DNA of 64,000 nucleotides. It comes from Betaproteobacteria bacterium. GTDB taxonomy: Bacteria > Pseudomonadota > Gammaproteobacteria > Burkholderiales > Burkholderiaceae. The stretch spans positions 32,394 through 96,393 of the forward strand of contig RFMZ01000207.1 of NCBI GenBank assembly GCA_009927445.1, in the 5' to 3' direction. Under the pieces are notes generated by a model. That model ran no database searches. It saw nothing but the letters and a program-made list of their open reading frames with translations, and was not told the origin of the DNA. Position numbers and translations under genes: made by a program. This document shows, piece by piece, positions 55,911 through 64,000 of this stretch (position 1 is its first letter; each line of letters starts with the position of its first letter).

Positions 55911-56771
55911 ATGCAATTTTGGGTCATTCAAACCCTAAATAGTCTAGCACTCGGAGGTCTGCTATTTATGCTTTCCTCTGGGTTTGCCCTTATTTTTGGC
56001 CTCATGCGTATTGCTAATTTAACGCATGGCTCTCTGTTTATGATAGGTGCTTATATCGGTGCAACGGTCCTTCGAGAAGGCTACGGACTTTTTGAAGCAA
56101 CGATTGTGGCGATGATCGGTGTGGCAATTCTAGGTGGTCTCATCGAACGCTTTATTCTGCGCGCCCTAGGTACAAACTCCCAAGGTCAAGTGTTAGCCAC
56201 TCTGGGCTTGTCTTTCGTTGCAGCCGATGCCTGCCTTATGATTTGGGGTGGAGATCCAATTCCAATTAACGCCCCAGAAATGTTCCGCGATCCACTGGAG
56301 TTATTTGGCTTTATGTTTCCAACCTATCGACTCGTAGTTGTGGGTATTTCTTGTGTCATCGCCTTAGTCCTCTATTTACTCATGGAACGAACTAGGCTCG
56401 GTGCCATGATCCGTGCCGGAGTTGATGATATGCAAATGGCTAGAGCTGTAGGCATTCCTGCGTCTATGCTTTTTACTGTGGTTTTTTGCTTGGGCGCACT
56501 TCTTGCCGGTCTTGGTGGAACGGTTGGTGGCCCAATGCTTAACGCCTACCCTGGACTTGATGCCGACATGCTACCCCTGGCGCTGATTGTAGTAATTCTT
56601 GGGGGCGTAGGGAGCCTTATAGGTACTTTTGTTGCGAGCTTTATCATTGGTTTTGTCTACACCTTCGGGATTGCCTTAGTCCCAGATTTGGCCTATGTCA
56701 TTCTTTTCTTACCCATGGTATTCGTGATTGCCTTCCGACCTTCTGGATTATTTGGAACAATCAAAGCATGA
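55911..56771 (+). CDS. ABC transporter permease, LivH type
   Basis: A 286-residue inner-membrane permease with about eight hydrophobic helices. NSLALGGLLFMLSSGFALIFGLM and LTHGSLFMIGAYIG are the LivH N-terminal blocks, and IRAGVDDMQMARAVGIP is the EAA-like coupling loop contacting the ATPases. It begins 20 bases after the binding-protein gene and overlaps the next permease by 4 bases. The substrate specificity of the family is broad, so a branched-chain amino acid role should not be assumed. Confidence 0.93.
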   Translation: MQFWVIQTLNSLALGGLLFMLSSGFALIFGLMRIANLTHGSLFMIGAYIGATVLREGYGLFEATIVAMIGVAILGGLIERFILRALGTNSQGQVLATLGLSFVAADACLMIWGGDPIPINAPEMFRDPLELFGFMFPTYRLVVVGISCVIALVLYLLMERTRLGAMIRAGVDDMQMARAVGIPASMLFTVVFCLGALLAGLGGTVGGPMLNAYPGLDADMLPLALIVVILGGVGSLIGTFVASFIIGFVYTFGIALVPDLAYVILFLPMVFVIAFRPSGLFGTIKA

Positions 56772-57712
56772 CCCTCAAAAACAGCCTTACTTACTTCGCT
56801 TTAATCCTTGTTTGTACCCTCTTACCACTTGTTTCAGGAGAGTACTACGTCAATTTAGGTAGTCAAATTATGATCGCTGCAGTGTTCGCGGCGAGCTTAA
56901 ATTTATTAGTGGGTTATGGTGGACTGACATCTCTTGGACATGCTACATTTTTAGGCCTCGCCGCCTACGTTTCAGCCTGGCTTTATCTCAATATGGGCAT
57001 GGGACATGCCTACTCAGCTCCTGTTGCACTTGGCTTAACTACATTAGTTGGGGCTTTATTTGGTTGGATCTCTTTACGCGCTTCTGGTTTAAGTTTTTTG
57101 ATGCTAACCTTAGCTCTGTCACAAATTGTTTGGGGTGTCGGCTACCGATGGGTAAGCCTGACGAATGGCGATAATGGACTCTCTGGTTTAACTAGACCAA
57201 TGCCATTTGGCTGGGACCTCGAAAATAGTACTAATTTTTATTGGTTTACCTTAATCGTTACTATCGCTTGTCTGTTCTTTATCGGGAAGATTGTAAATTC
57301 ACCTTTTGGGGCAAGCCTAAAAGGTACTCGAGATCAAGATAAACGGATGAGTGCACTTGGTTATGATGTCTGGAAAATTCGCTGGATCACTTTTGTGATG
57401 TCTAGCTTTTTTGGAGCTATTTCAGGACTTTTATATGTTTACTTCAATAAATATATCCACCCAAGCGTCATCTCTATCACCTCCTCGGCTGAAGCACTCT
57501 TATGCGTCATAGCCGGTGGATCAGGTACTCTGGCTGGTCCCATCATCGGCTCCATTTTGATCGTTCTTCTGAAAAATTATGTCTCTGGTTTTGTTGAACG
57601 CTGGAATATGCTCCTAGGAGTTATCTTTGTTTTTATTGTGATCTTTATGCCCGCTGGTTTAGTCCCCGGAATCGTCCAACTGAAAACACGTTTACTAGGG
57701 GATAAAAAATGA
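56768..57712 (+). CDS. ABC transporter permease, LivM type
   Basis: The 314-residue second permease, with about nine hydrophobic segments and the LivM blocks LNLLVGYGGLTSLGHATFLG, GLSFLMLTLALSQIVWGV and the coupling loop GTRDQDKRMSALGYDVWKIR. It overlaps livH-like and livG-like genes by 4 bases each (ATGA type), so the importer is translated as a coupled set. Confidence 0.93.
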   Translation: MTLKNSLTYFALILVCTLLPLVSGEYYVNLGSQIMIAAVFAASLNLLVGYGGLTSLGHATFLGLAAYVSAWLYLNMGMGHAYSAPVALGLTTLVGALFGWISLRASGLSFLMLTLALSQIVWGVGYRWVSLTNGDNGLSGLTRPMPFGWDLENSTNFYWFTLIVTIACLFFIGKIVNSPFGASLKGTRDQDKRMSALGYDVWKIRWITFVMSSFFGAISGLLYVYFNKYIHPSVISITSSAEALLCVIAGGSGTLAGPIIGSILIVLLKNYVSGFVERWNMLLGVIFVFIVIFMPAGLVPGIVQLKTRLLGDKK

Positions 57713-58449
57713 GTTATGCCCTAGAAGTTAAAGACCTGCAGAAAAGCTTTGGCGGGGTTGCCGTCACCCAAAATGTTTCTCTCCAAGTAATGCCAGGCGA
57801 AAGGCGCTTAATCATTGGACCTAATGGTGCTGGCAAAACAACCCTTTTTGCCCAAATTACGGGTGATATCAAACCAGACTCAGGAAGCATTACGCTCTTT
57901 GGCAAAGAGATGACCAGTCAACCAATCCATGCCAGAGCCCACCTTGGTATGAGTAGAACCTATCAAATTATTACGCTTTTTCCAAAAGATACGCTCGCAC
58001 ACAATGTTGTGCTAGCCCTCCTAGGTGTTAGTCAGCGTAAGAAGCAAATTTTTTCGAGCATGAAACTAACAGACCAAATGTATGACCAAGCACTTGAGAT
58101 CTTAGATCACGTCGGATTAAAAAATCAGGCCTACCGAAAAGTAACTGAAATCTCCTATGGGGAACAACGTCGTGTCGAAATTGCCATAGCTCTGGCTCAA
58201 AATCCCCAAGTCCTACTTCTAGATGAACCATTAGCTGGACTATCAAAAAATGAACGTGTTATGGTAGCAGATTTAATTAATTCTATTTCAAAAGAAAAAG
58301 CCATCGTCATGATTGAGCATGATATGGAAACTGCTCTAGCCTTCGCGGAAAAAATACTGGTGCTGCAATACGGTAAAGTCATCGTTGATGGTGATCGCGA
58401 CACAGTGATCAATGATCCAAAAGTCCAGGAGGTCTATCTTGGCCACTGA
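57709..58449 (+). CDS. ABC transporter ATP-binding protein, LivG type
   Basis: A 246-residue ATPase. Walker A GPNGAGKTT near residue 38, Q-loop ITLFPKD, signature ISYGEQRRVEIAIALA, Walker B LLLDEPLAGLS and the switch His in MIEHDMETAL are all intact. The LivG type usually has LSYGxQR as here. The last ten bases overlap the start of the second ATPase. Confidence 0.95.
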   Translation: MSYALEVKDLQKSFGGVAVTQNVSLQVMPGERRLIIGPNGAGKTTLFAQITGDIKPDSGSITLFGKEMTSQPIHARAHLGMSRTYQIITLFPKDTLAHNVVLALLGVSQRKKQIFSSMKLTDQMYDQALEILDHVGLKNQAYRKVTEISYGEQRRVEIAIALAQNPQVLLLDEPLAGLSKNERVMVADLINSISKEKAIVMIEHDMETALAFAEKILVLQYGKVIVDGDRDTVINDPKVQEVYLGH

Positions 58450-59152
58450 TGCTCTTGTTCTTGAGCAAGTTAACTCACATTATGGGGATAGCCACGTCCT
58501 TCATTCCATATCCTTGACCTTGCGAACTGGCTCACTGCTCGCCTTACTCGGCAGAAATGGCGCAGGAAAAACAACCACAATGAAAACAATTTCTGGACTT
58601 TTAGAAGCCACGTCTGGAAAAATTCTTTTATTTGGTCAAGATATTGCAAAAAAGAATCCTGAAAATATTGCGCGCGCTGGAGTTCGTTTAGTTCCCCAAG
58701 GACGTCGTATATTCCCAAGCCTGAGTGTTGAAGAAAATCTCCAAGTAGCAGCCCAAAAAAGACCTATTCAAAACCCATGGAATATTCCACGGGTTTACGA
58801 TTTATTTCCCCAATTGCGCGATCGCTTTAAACAGCGTGCTGGAACTCTTTCTGGTGGTGAACAACAAATGCTTGCTATCGGTCGTGCGCTGATGGGAAAT
58901 CCCGATATCCTTCTGCTGGATGAGCCCTCCGAAGGACTGGCACCATTGATTGTTGCTGAAGTTGCCAGAGGTATTGAACAAATCAAAAAAGAAGGCTTGT
59001 CGATTCTGCTAGTAGAACAAAATTTCAACCTAGCAATGAGTGTAGCAGACGATATCGTAGTTCTTAATACCGGTGAAGTTGCCTATGCAGGCAGTGCCGA
59101 TGATGTAAGAACAACTCCTGATCTTGCAACGCGTCATCTAGGTGTGTTTTAA
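58439..59152 (+). CDS. ABC transporter ATP-binding protein, LivF type
   Basis: The second ATPase, about 237 residues, with Walker A GRNGAGKTT, LVPQGRRIFPSLSVEENL, signature LSGGEQQMLAIGRALMG, Walker B LLLDEPSEGLAP and VEQNFNLAM: all LivF hallmarks. I place the start at the TTG 58439, which has AGGAGG 6 bases upstream and gives the normal short N-terminus before VLEQVNSHYG. An in-frame ATG at 58412 has no ribosome site and would overlap the previous gene by 38 bases. Confidence 0.93.
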   Translation: MATDALVLEQVNSHYGDSHVLHSISLTLRTGSLLALLGRNGAGKTTTMKTISGLLEATSGKILLFGQDIAKKNPENIARAGVRLVPQGRRIFPSLSVEENLQVAAQKRPIQNPWNIPRVYDLFPQLRDRFKQRAGTLSGGEQQMLAIGRALMGNPDILLLDEPSEGLAPLIVAEVARGIEQIKKEGLSILLVEQNFNLAMSVADDIVVLNTGEVAYAGSADDVRTTPDLATRHLGVF

Positions 59153-59200
59153 TTCAAGCAATCATCTACTAAACTACGTTTTTTTAAATCCGAGGCTCTT

Positions 59201-60397
59201 ATGTTCTTTACTTGCTCTTCATCGTGTTCCGATCCCAGCCATCAGCATCTGAGTAATGACTATGCCCAAATGATGGCAACAAAAACTACTCAGAAAGTTG
59301 CTTCAAATAGTCAAGCTGCTTCTTTAGCAAAATCCAAGAACTCCCAAAAGAAACTTCCAGCTACTCAACAAATAGTAAAAAATAGTAAAGGGAAGCATCT
59401 CGTCGTTGATATCCATTGTCATTATCTCAATCCTGAAGTGAACGCCAAAACAGCGCACCTCAATGCCCCGTCTTATGATCCAACAGTCATTTATGCGAAT
59501 GACCTAACGAATCAAACAAATATTTTGCAGATGAAAACTCGTGCCCCAAAATTGATGGGTATCGAAGAGCGTCTCCAAGATATGGATAAGATGGGTGTAG
59601 ATATTCAAGCTGTAGCCCCCGCACCTTATCACTATTTCTATTTTACTGATCCCGAACTGGGTGCTAGTCTAGCTCGTGATGTCAATCATGGCATTGCTAA
59701 TGTGGTTGCAAGCCATCCGGATCGTTTTGTCGGTTTAGGCTCTGTCCCGCTTCAAAATCCTAAGATGGCAGTCAAAGAACTTGAATATTGTGTTAAGAAA
59801 TTAGGTCTCAAGGGCGTGGAGATTTGCACCAATGTTAACGGCAAAAATCTTACGGATCCAAGTCTTGGTCTTGAAAAGTTTTTTGCAAAAGCGAATGAAC
59901 TTGGGATTGTCGTATTTATGCACCCCCTAGGATTTACCCAAGGTGAGCGCCTGAGTAATCATTACTTTAATAATGTCATTGGCAATCCCCTAGAAACGAC
60001 TATTGCTGTTAGTCACCTGATTTTTGATGGTGTCATCGCTCGCTATCCTAAAATCAAATTCTTGGCTGCGCATGGTGGTGGCTTCCTAGCTCATTACTGG
60101 GCAAGAATGGATCACGCTTGGGGAGCTAGAAAAGATTGCCGAACTGTTATTAAGAAAAAACCATCATCTTATCTGGAGAAAATTTACTTTGATACGATTA
60201 CGCATGATCCCGAAATGCTCGGCAATCTAGTTAACCGCTTCGGGGCAAATCATGTCATGCTTGGGACAGATTATCCATATGATATGGCGGATGACCATCC
60301 GTTGAAAACCATCAAAGCTGTCAAGGGACTCTCCACGAGCGATCGACAATTGATTGAAGGTGGTAATGCAGTCAAACTGATGAAAATAAAAATTTAA
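59201..60397 (+). CDS. Amidohydrolase, ACMSD-like (PF04909 type)
   Basis: A TIM-barrel metal hydrolase or decarboxylase. VVDIHCHYLNPEV gives the HxH metal ligands near residue 72, VFMHPLGF and LAAHGGGFLAHY further histidines, and LGTDYPYDMADDHP the catalytic Asp. Relatives include aminocarboxymuconate-semialdehyde decarboxylase and resorcylate-type decarboxylases, consistent with an aromatic acid pathway. The first 68 residues are an unusual low-complexity tail rich in Ser, Lys, Gln and Thr. GAGG lies 5 bases before the ATG 59201; ATGs at 59270/59273 are weaker alternatives. Confidence 0.85.
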   Translation: MFFTCSSSCSDPSHQHLSNDYAQMMATKTTQKVASNSQAASLAKSKNSQKKLPATQQIVKNSKGKHLVVDIHCHYLNPEVNAKTAHLNAPSYDPTVIYANDLTNQTNILQMKTRAPKLMGIEERLQDMDKMGVDIQAVAPAPYHYFYFTDPELGASLARDVNHGIANVVASHPDRFVGLGSVPLQNPKMAVKELEYCVKKLGLKGVEICTNVNGKNLTDPSLGLEKFFAKANELGIVVFMHPLGFTQGERLSNHYFNNVIGNPLETTIAVSHLIFDGVIARYPKIKFLAAHGGGFLAHYWARMDHAWGARKDCRTVIKKKPSSYLEKIYFDTITHDPEMLGNLVNRFGANHVMLGTDYPYDMADDHPLKTIKAVKGLSTSDRQLIEGGNAVKLMKIKI

Positions 60398-60411
60398 CCC
60401 TCGTATCATTC

Positions 60412-60439
60412 AAAAAAAGACCCGCAATGCGGGTCTTTT
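60412..60439. terminator. Bidirectional rho-independent terminator
   Basis: GACCCGC at 60419-60425 pairs with GCGGGTC at 60429-60435 around a 3-base loop, flanked by A7 on the left and T4 on the right. It can stop the amidohydrolase transcript (plus) and that of the facing binding-protein gene (minus). Confidence 0.9.
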
Positions 60440-60496
60440 AATTCATATGAACGACTCGTTGAGATTATCCAAACTCTATTCCTAACACCCGGAACA

Positions 60497-61759
60497 TTAC
60501 TTCTCTAAATAATTCGATACGGGATAATCTCTTGAGTACACAGGATTAGATAAAAACTCCGCTGTCTTGTATGTCCAAAACTGACTAACTCCAGGATAAG
60601 TCTTGATCACTGTATTGGTTAATCGCCCACCTTGACGCTCTACCTTGCGGATATAAACGTTCATGATCGGATTGCCTAAGGCATCTAGGGTAATCTTCCC
60701 CCGAGGGTCGTTATCAACTTGCACATTACGTAACGCTGCCATGAAACTTTTCTTATCTTCAATTTGACCTTTAACCCCTTTAAGAGCTTGTTCAAGCATC
60801 AAAGCAGCGCCATATGCCCCAACAGAATAATAACCTGGGGCCTGCTTAAATTCTTTCGCTAAACCTTGCGCAAACTTTTGGTTATTTGGATTGTTAATCG
60901 TCTCTGCATACCAGCCAGAAGAAATAACATTTAATGCTTCATCACCCATGGAGATCAATATACCTTCATCAACGGATGTCATATTACCAATTACCGGTAA
61001 TTTTTCTTTCATACCGTATTCTCTATATTGACGCAGAAATTTCACCCCATTACTGCCTGCAAAAGCAATAAATACGGCGTCAACATTGAGCTTGATCTGA
61101 CTAATGTAAGCACCATAATCTGCAGTATTTAAGGGTGACCAGAGTTTTTGCACGACCTTACCGCCGTTTTCCTCAAAAGTTCGCTGAAAGCCACCGACAT
61201 TCTCATGACCAAAAGCAAAATCATCCGCTACGATCGCAATCCGCTTATATTTGAGCTCTTTGGCAACATATTCTCCTAATGCGTGGTTAGCTTGTGCTGA
61301 ACTTCCCACGGCTCTTACAAACCAAGGGTTTGGCTTACGCTGCGTCAAATCTTCAGCACCTGCAGATGGAGAAATCGTGGGAATCTCGGAACGCCGGATA
61401 TAGTCATCTACGGCTAAAGCTTCAAACGCGGCTAAAGGACCAATAACGACGTGGACCTTATTTTTCTCAACCATTTCTTGCATCTTGGTCTTCGTAATAG
61501 CTGGTTGGCCAGCTGTATCGCCAATAAACAACTCCACCTTACGGCCAGCAATCATATTGTTACGCTCCTTTAAATAGAGCTTTAAACCATCTTCCATTTG
61601 GATGCCACCGGCCGCTAATGGGCCCGATTTGATGGTTAAAAATCCAACGCGAATAGGGCCAGTGTCAGCCGCCAAACTCGGAGAAACAAACAGCCAACTT
61701 AAACCCAAGCTACAAGTAATTGCCACCAAAAATTGGCAAAAGATTCTGATTGATTTCAT
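60497..61759 (-). CDS. ABC transporter substrate-binding protein, Sec-type signal (paralogue of 54640)
   Basis: A 420-residue binding protein closely similar over its whole mature length to the Tat-type protein of the importer operon (shared IRVGFLTIKSGPLAAGG-like start, AGRKVEL, GPLAAFEALAVDDYI, NPWFVRA, FEENGGK, FAGSNG). Its export signal is a plain Sec peptide (residues about 1-30, cleavage after SLAA) without the twin arginine. It is monocistronic and lies convergent to the operon; it probably feeds the same permease with another ligand. Confidence 0.92.
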   Translation of the reverse strand: MKSIRIFCQFLVAITCSLGLSWLFVSPSLAADTGPIRVGFLTIKSGPLAAGGIQMEDGLKLYLKERNNMIAGRKVELFIGDTAGQPAITKTKMQEMVEKNKVHVVIGPLAAFEALAVDDYIRRSEIPTISPSAGAEDLTQRKPNPWFVRAVGSSAQANHALGEYVAKELKYKRIAIVADDFAFGHENVGGFQRTFEENGGKVVQKLWSPLNTADYGAYISQIKLNVDAVFIAFAGSNGVKFLRQYREYGMKEKLPVIGNMTSVDEGILISMGDEALNVISSGWYAETINNPNNQKFAQGLAKEFKQAPGYYSVGAYGAALMLEQALKGVKGQIEDKKSFMAALRNVQVDNDPRGKITLDALGNPIMNVYIRKVERQGGRLTNTVIKTYPGVSQFWTYKTAEFLSNPVYSRDYPVSNYLEK

Positions 61760-62092
61760 CTCAATTCCTTTATATTTTTATCTTTAAAATACTTCAACTG
61801 CTATCTTACAACGAGAATCGATTTACTTCTAAATCTAAGTTATCAAGATAATAGTCAGCCTCCAACCAAATAGAATTCACCCAATTTTATTTTGATTTTG
61901 AAGCAGTTTAAATAAAAACCCTCTGAGACTTTGTAGGATCTTCAACTCAGATATAAACGCCAATTTGAGTATTATTTTTAATCCGATGTTGGGTAAATCC
62001 GATCGATATGAAAATTCCAAGGTCTTCTCTGTATTACACCGATTGGCATAGACTACAATCAAGACTCTTCATTCATTTTTCAGGAATTTGTA
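61760..62092. other. 333-base intergenic region between divergent binding-protein and hydrolase genes
   Basis: Should hold promoters for both neighbours, but I could not assign convincing -35/-10 pairs. The motif WGATCA-NN-YRATYA found upstream of other island genes is not seen here. The short open frames have no ribosome site. Confidence 0.5.
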
Positions 62093-62893
62093 ATGACTTC
62101 ACTAAGCGTCCAACAACACCAAATCAATTTACAGGGCAAACAATTCAGCTTTAAATTATCTGGCTCAGGCCCAGCAATTGTGCTCTTTCACTCACTCCTT
62201 GCTGATCAAACAAGCTTTGATTTGATTACCCCAACACTTGCTAAAACCCATCAAGTGATTCAACTAAGCCTACCAGGCTTTGATGAATCCGACTTCGTAG
62301 GAAGTTCTCTCGATCAAATTTCTGATCAAATCGCTGCCGGTATACAAAGCCTCAAATTAAGCTCTCAACCAATTTTCTTAGGAAATGGCTATGGAGGCTT
62401 TGTTGCCCTTAATACCGCCATACGCCACCCAGAGCTCCCATCAAGATTAGTACTTGCTGATTGTGGCGCATGCTTTTCAGAGCAAGGAAGGGCCGCTTTT
62501 AAAGGGATGTCAGATAATGCAAAAAACAAAGGACTCGAAGGTATCGCTGATATCGCGATGCGCCGACTATTCGCACCTGCTTACCAAGAACTACACCCCG
62601 AATTAATAGCATCTCGTAAGGAACGCTTTATCGCTGTGAATCCGGAAACATTTCACGGTGCTTGTCATGCCCTTGCAACGATGGACCTTCGCCCACAACT
62701 GCAACAGTTGACCATGCCTGTACTGGTCTTAGTTGGGGAGCAAGATGAGGCAACGCCACCTGCCATGTCAGAAGAATTAGCCAAACTATTACCGAATGCC
62801 AAACTAATTATTCTCAAGGGACTAGCTCATGTCCCACAATTACAGGACCCACAATTATTCTTAAAAGAAATCTCAGAATTTATTATGAATTAA
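62093..62893 (+). CDS. Alpha/beta hydrolase-fold protein lacking the nucleophile serine
   Basis: A 266-residue protein with the enol-lactonase-like alpha/beta hydrolase fold. The acid (LVGEQDEATPP) and His (GLAHVPQLQDP) of the triad are present, but the nucleophile elbow reads GNGYGG, residues 97-102, with Gly99 (codon GGC at 62387-62389) where a Ser, Asp or Cys is expected. A one-base change to AGC would restore Ser. The rest of the frame is intact and well conserved in style, so it may have a non-hydrolytic role or a recent loss of activity. Confidence 0.85.
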   Translation: MTSLSVQQHQINLQGKQFSFKLSGSGPAIVLFHSLLADQTSFDLITPTLAKTHQVIQLSLPGFDESDFVGSSLDQISDQIAAGIQSLKLSSQPIFLGNGYGGFVALNTAIRHPELPSRLVLADCGACFSEQGRAAFKGMSDNAKNKGLEGIADIAMRRLFAPAYQELHPELIASRKERFIAVNPETFHGACHALATMDLRPQLQQLTMPVLVLVGEQDEATPPAMSEELAKLLPNAKLIILKGLAHVPQLQDPQLFLKEISEFIMN

Positions 62894-63011
62894 ATGTATT
62901 CAGCAAAAACGCATATAAGTCTATTTGATTTCTATTCAAACCTGCCATCACTGACTGCTAATAGTATTAAGATTAAAATCGCAATTTACTCAATATTCAA
63001 GGAAAACTACC

Positions 63012-63998
63012 ATGGTCAAAAAAAATTTAGCAAGTTCCAAAAAATCAAATCCAACTAAGAAGGCTTCACCCACTACCAAGGTAACCCCAGAAAAGTTAGG
63101 ATTAAATGTGGGAGTTATTGGACTTGGCATTATGGGTTCTTCAATCGCGACGAATCTTCACCGGGCAGGCTTTCAGGTCTTTGGATTTGATCCAAGTCCT
63201 AAACAACAAAAACTTCTTAAAAAGGTTGGCATTGAGGTCTGTGTATCCGTTTCCGAAGTTGCTCAACAATGTCCTTATATGCTTTTGTCACTCCCCTCGG
63301 TTTTAGCCCTAGAGAATGTCACAAAAGATATTGCATCTTCAGCAAAAAAAGGCACTATTGTTGCTGAACTTGGTACCTTACCGCATGATGCTAAAGAGGC
63401 CTCTCGACAATTACTATCAAAAAAAGGGATTCAGTTACTTGACTGCCCCCTTTCAGGTACCGGGGCGCAAGCTGTAACGGGCGACCTCATCGTCTTTGCA
63501 AGTGGTGAAAAGAAACAGACTATAGCTATGGAACCAGTTTTTAAAGGTTTCGCCCGAGGTTGCTATTATGTGGGCGCCTTTGGTCAGGGGATGAAAATGA
63601 AAATAGTCGCTAACCACTTAGTGGCTATTCATAATGTATCAACCGCTGAATCAATACTCCTCGGAATTCAAATGGGACTTGATCCAAATATGATTGTCAA
63701 AGTCATCGGTGATGGGGCTGGTAGTTCACGAATGTTCCAAGTGCGTGGTCCATCTATGGCAAACCGTACCTGGGATAAAGCGACAATTACAATCGATGTT
63801 TTTTCAAAAGATATGCACCTCATCGGCGAAGCAATCGAATCATATGCCGTACCTGCGCCACTCTTTAGTTCTTGTGTGCCTGTTTATAATGCCGCAAAAG
63901 CTCTAGGTCACGGCCAAGACGATACAGCATCTGTATATAAAGTTCTTGAAGACTGGTCGGCAACTGCTATTAAAAAAAATAAAAAATCAAAAAAATAA
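63012..63998 (+). CDS. 3-hydroxyisobutyrate dehydrogenase-family oxidoreductase with lysine-rich tails
   Basis: A 328-residue dehydrogenase whose core runs from about residue 33 to 315: Rossmann GVIGLGIMGSSIATNLH, substrate loop DCPLSGTGAQAVTGDL and the catalytic lysine in GQGMKMKIVANH. It differs from the second family member in the island (53339-54226). It has a 30-residue N-terminal tail rich in Lys, Ser, Thr and Pro and a C-terminal tail of mostly Lys. AAGGAAAA precedes the ATG. The stop lies just inside the window edge. Confidence 0.9.
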   Translation: MVKKNLASSKKSNPTKKASPTTKVTPEKLGLNVGVIGLGIMGSSIATNLHRAGFQVFGFDPSPKQQKLLKKVGIEVCVSVSEVAQQCPYMLLSLPSVLALENVTKDIASSAKKGTIVAELGTLPHDAKEASRQLLSKKGIQLLDCPLSGTGAQAVTGDLIVFASGEKKQTIAMEPVFKGFARGCYYVGAFGQGMKMKIVANHLVAIHNVSTAESILLGIQMGLDPNMIVKVIGDGAGSSRMFQVRGPSMANRTWDKATITIDVFSKDMHLIGEAIESYAVPAPLFSSCVPVYNAAKALGHGQDDTASVYKVLEDWSATAIKKNKKSKK

Positions 63999-64000
63999 GG

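Noticed and set aside
61877..62062. 61-codon minus-strand frame between the binding-protein and hydrolase genes
   Set aside because: No ribosome site and composition expected of AT-rich noncoding DNA.

Overview
The window looks like a chromosomal segment of a low-GC betaproteobacterium of the order Burkholderiales, closest in style to the Polynucleobacter group. This rests on the gene order metZ-purF-cvpA-SPOR-folC-accD-trpA-trpB-trpF-truA-fimV-asd-leuB-leuD-entericidin-leuC-gltA-sdhE-sdhB-sdhA-sdhD-sdhC // mdh, on AT-rich intergenic DNA, on short gene spacing and on stop/start overlaps. The genus is an inference; no rRNA or other marker gene is present. I saw no tRNA, rRNA, CRISPR array, transposase or prophage gene.

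Left part (1-24.4 kb, all minus strand): a housekeeping block. It holds a truncated thioesterase, radA, two small genes, metZ, purF, cvpA, a SPOR-domain protein, folC, accD, the trpBA/trpF/truA group, fimV, asd, the leuCDB genes with a small entericidin-like lipoprotein between leuC and leuD, citrate synthase, and the complete succinate dehydrogenase operon. A 540-base AT-rich gap separates it from mdh on the plus strand.

Middle part (24.9-43.4 kb, mixed strands): mdh and a CitE-like lyase, a possible MliC-like exported protein, a DUF2863-like protein, yaaA, an acyl-CoA dehydrogenase, purU, rarA, the beta-ketoadipate end steps (pcaI, pcaJ, pcaF), a RodZ-like HTH membrane protein, hydroxypyruvate isomerase, two small lipoproteins, an Smr-like protein, an AcuI-type reductase, an orphan Bug-family binding protein, dusA and a class II glutamine amidotransferase.

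Right part (43.7-64 kb): an accessory catabolic island that I could not match to a described pathway. It encodes a luciferase-like flavin monooxygenase, a TetR regulator, a Gfo/Idh/MocA oxidoreductase, an alpha/beta hydrolase, a flavin reductase, a GlcG/DUF336 protein, a GlcD-like FAD oxidase, a two-subunit molybdenum hydroxylase, two 3-hydroxyisobutyrate-dehydrogenase-like enzymes, a complete LivHMGF-type ABC importer with two paralogous binding proteins (one Tat-type, one Sec-type), an ACMSD-like amidohydrolase, and an alpha/beta hydrolase whose nucleophile serine is a glycine. A 14-base motif, WGATCA-NN-YRATYA, occurs five times and only in the promoter regions of this island that I examined (upstream of the monooxygenase, between hydrolase and flavin reductase, and between dehydrogenase and ABC importer). 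It sits on or between predicted -35 and -10 boxes. I infer a small regulon, most simply run by the local TetR protein, for uptake and oxidation of an unknown, possibly N-heterocyclic or aromatic, acid.
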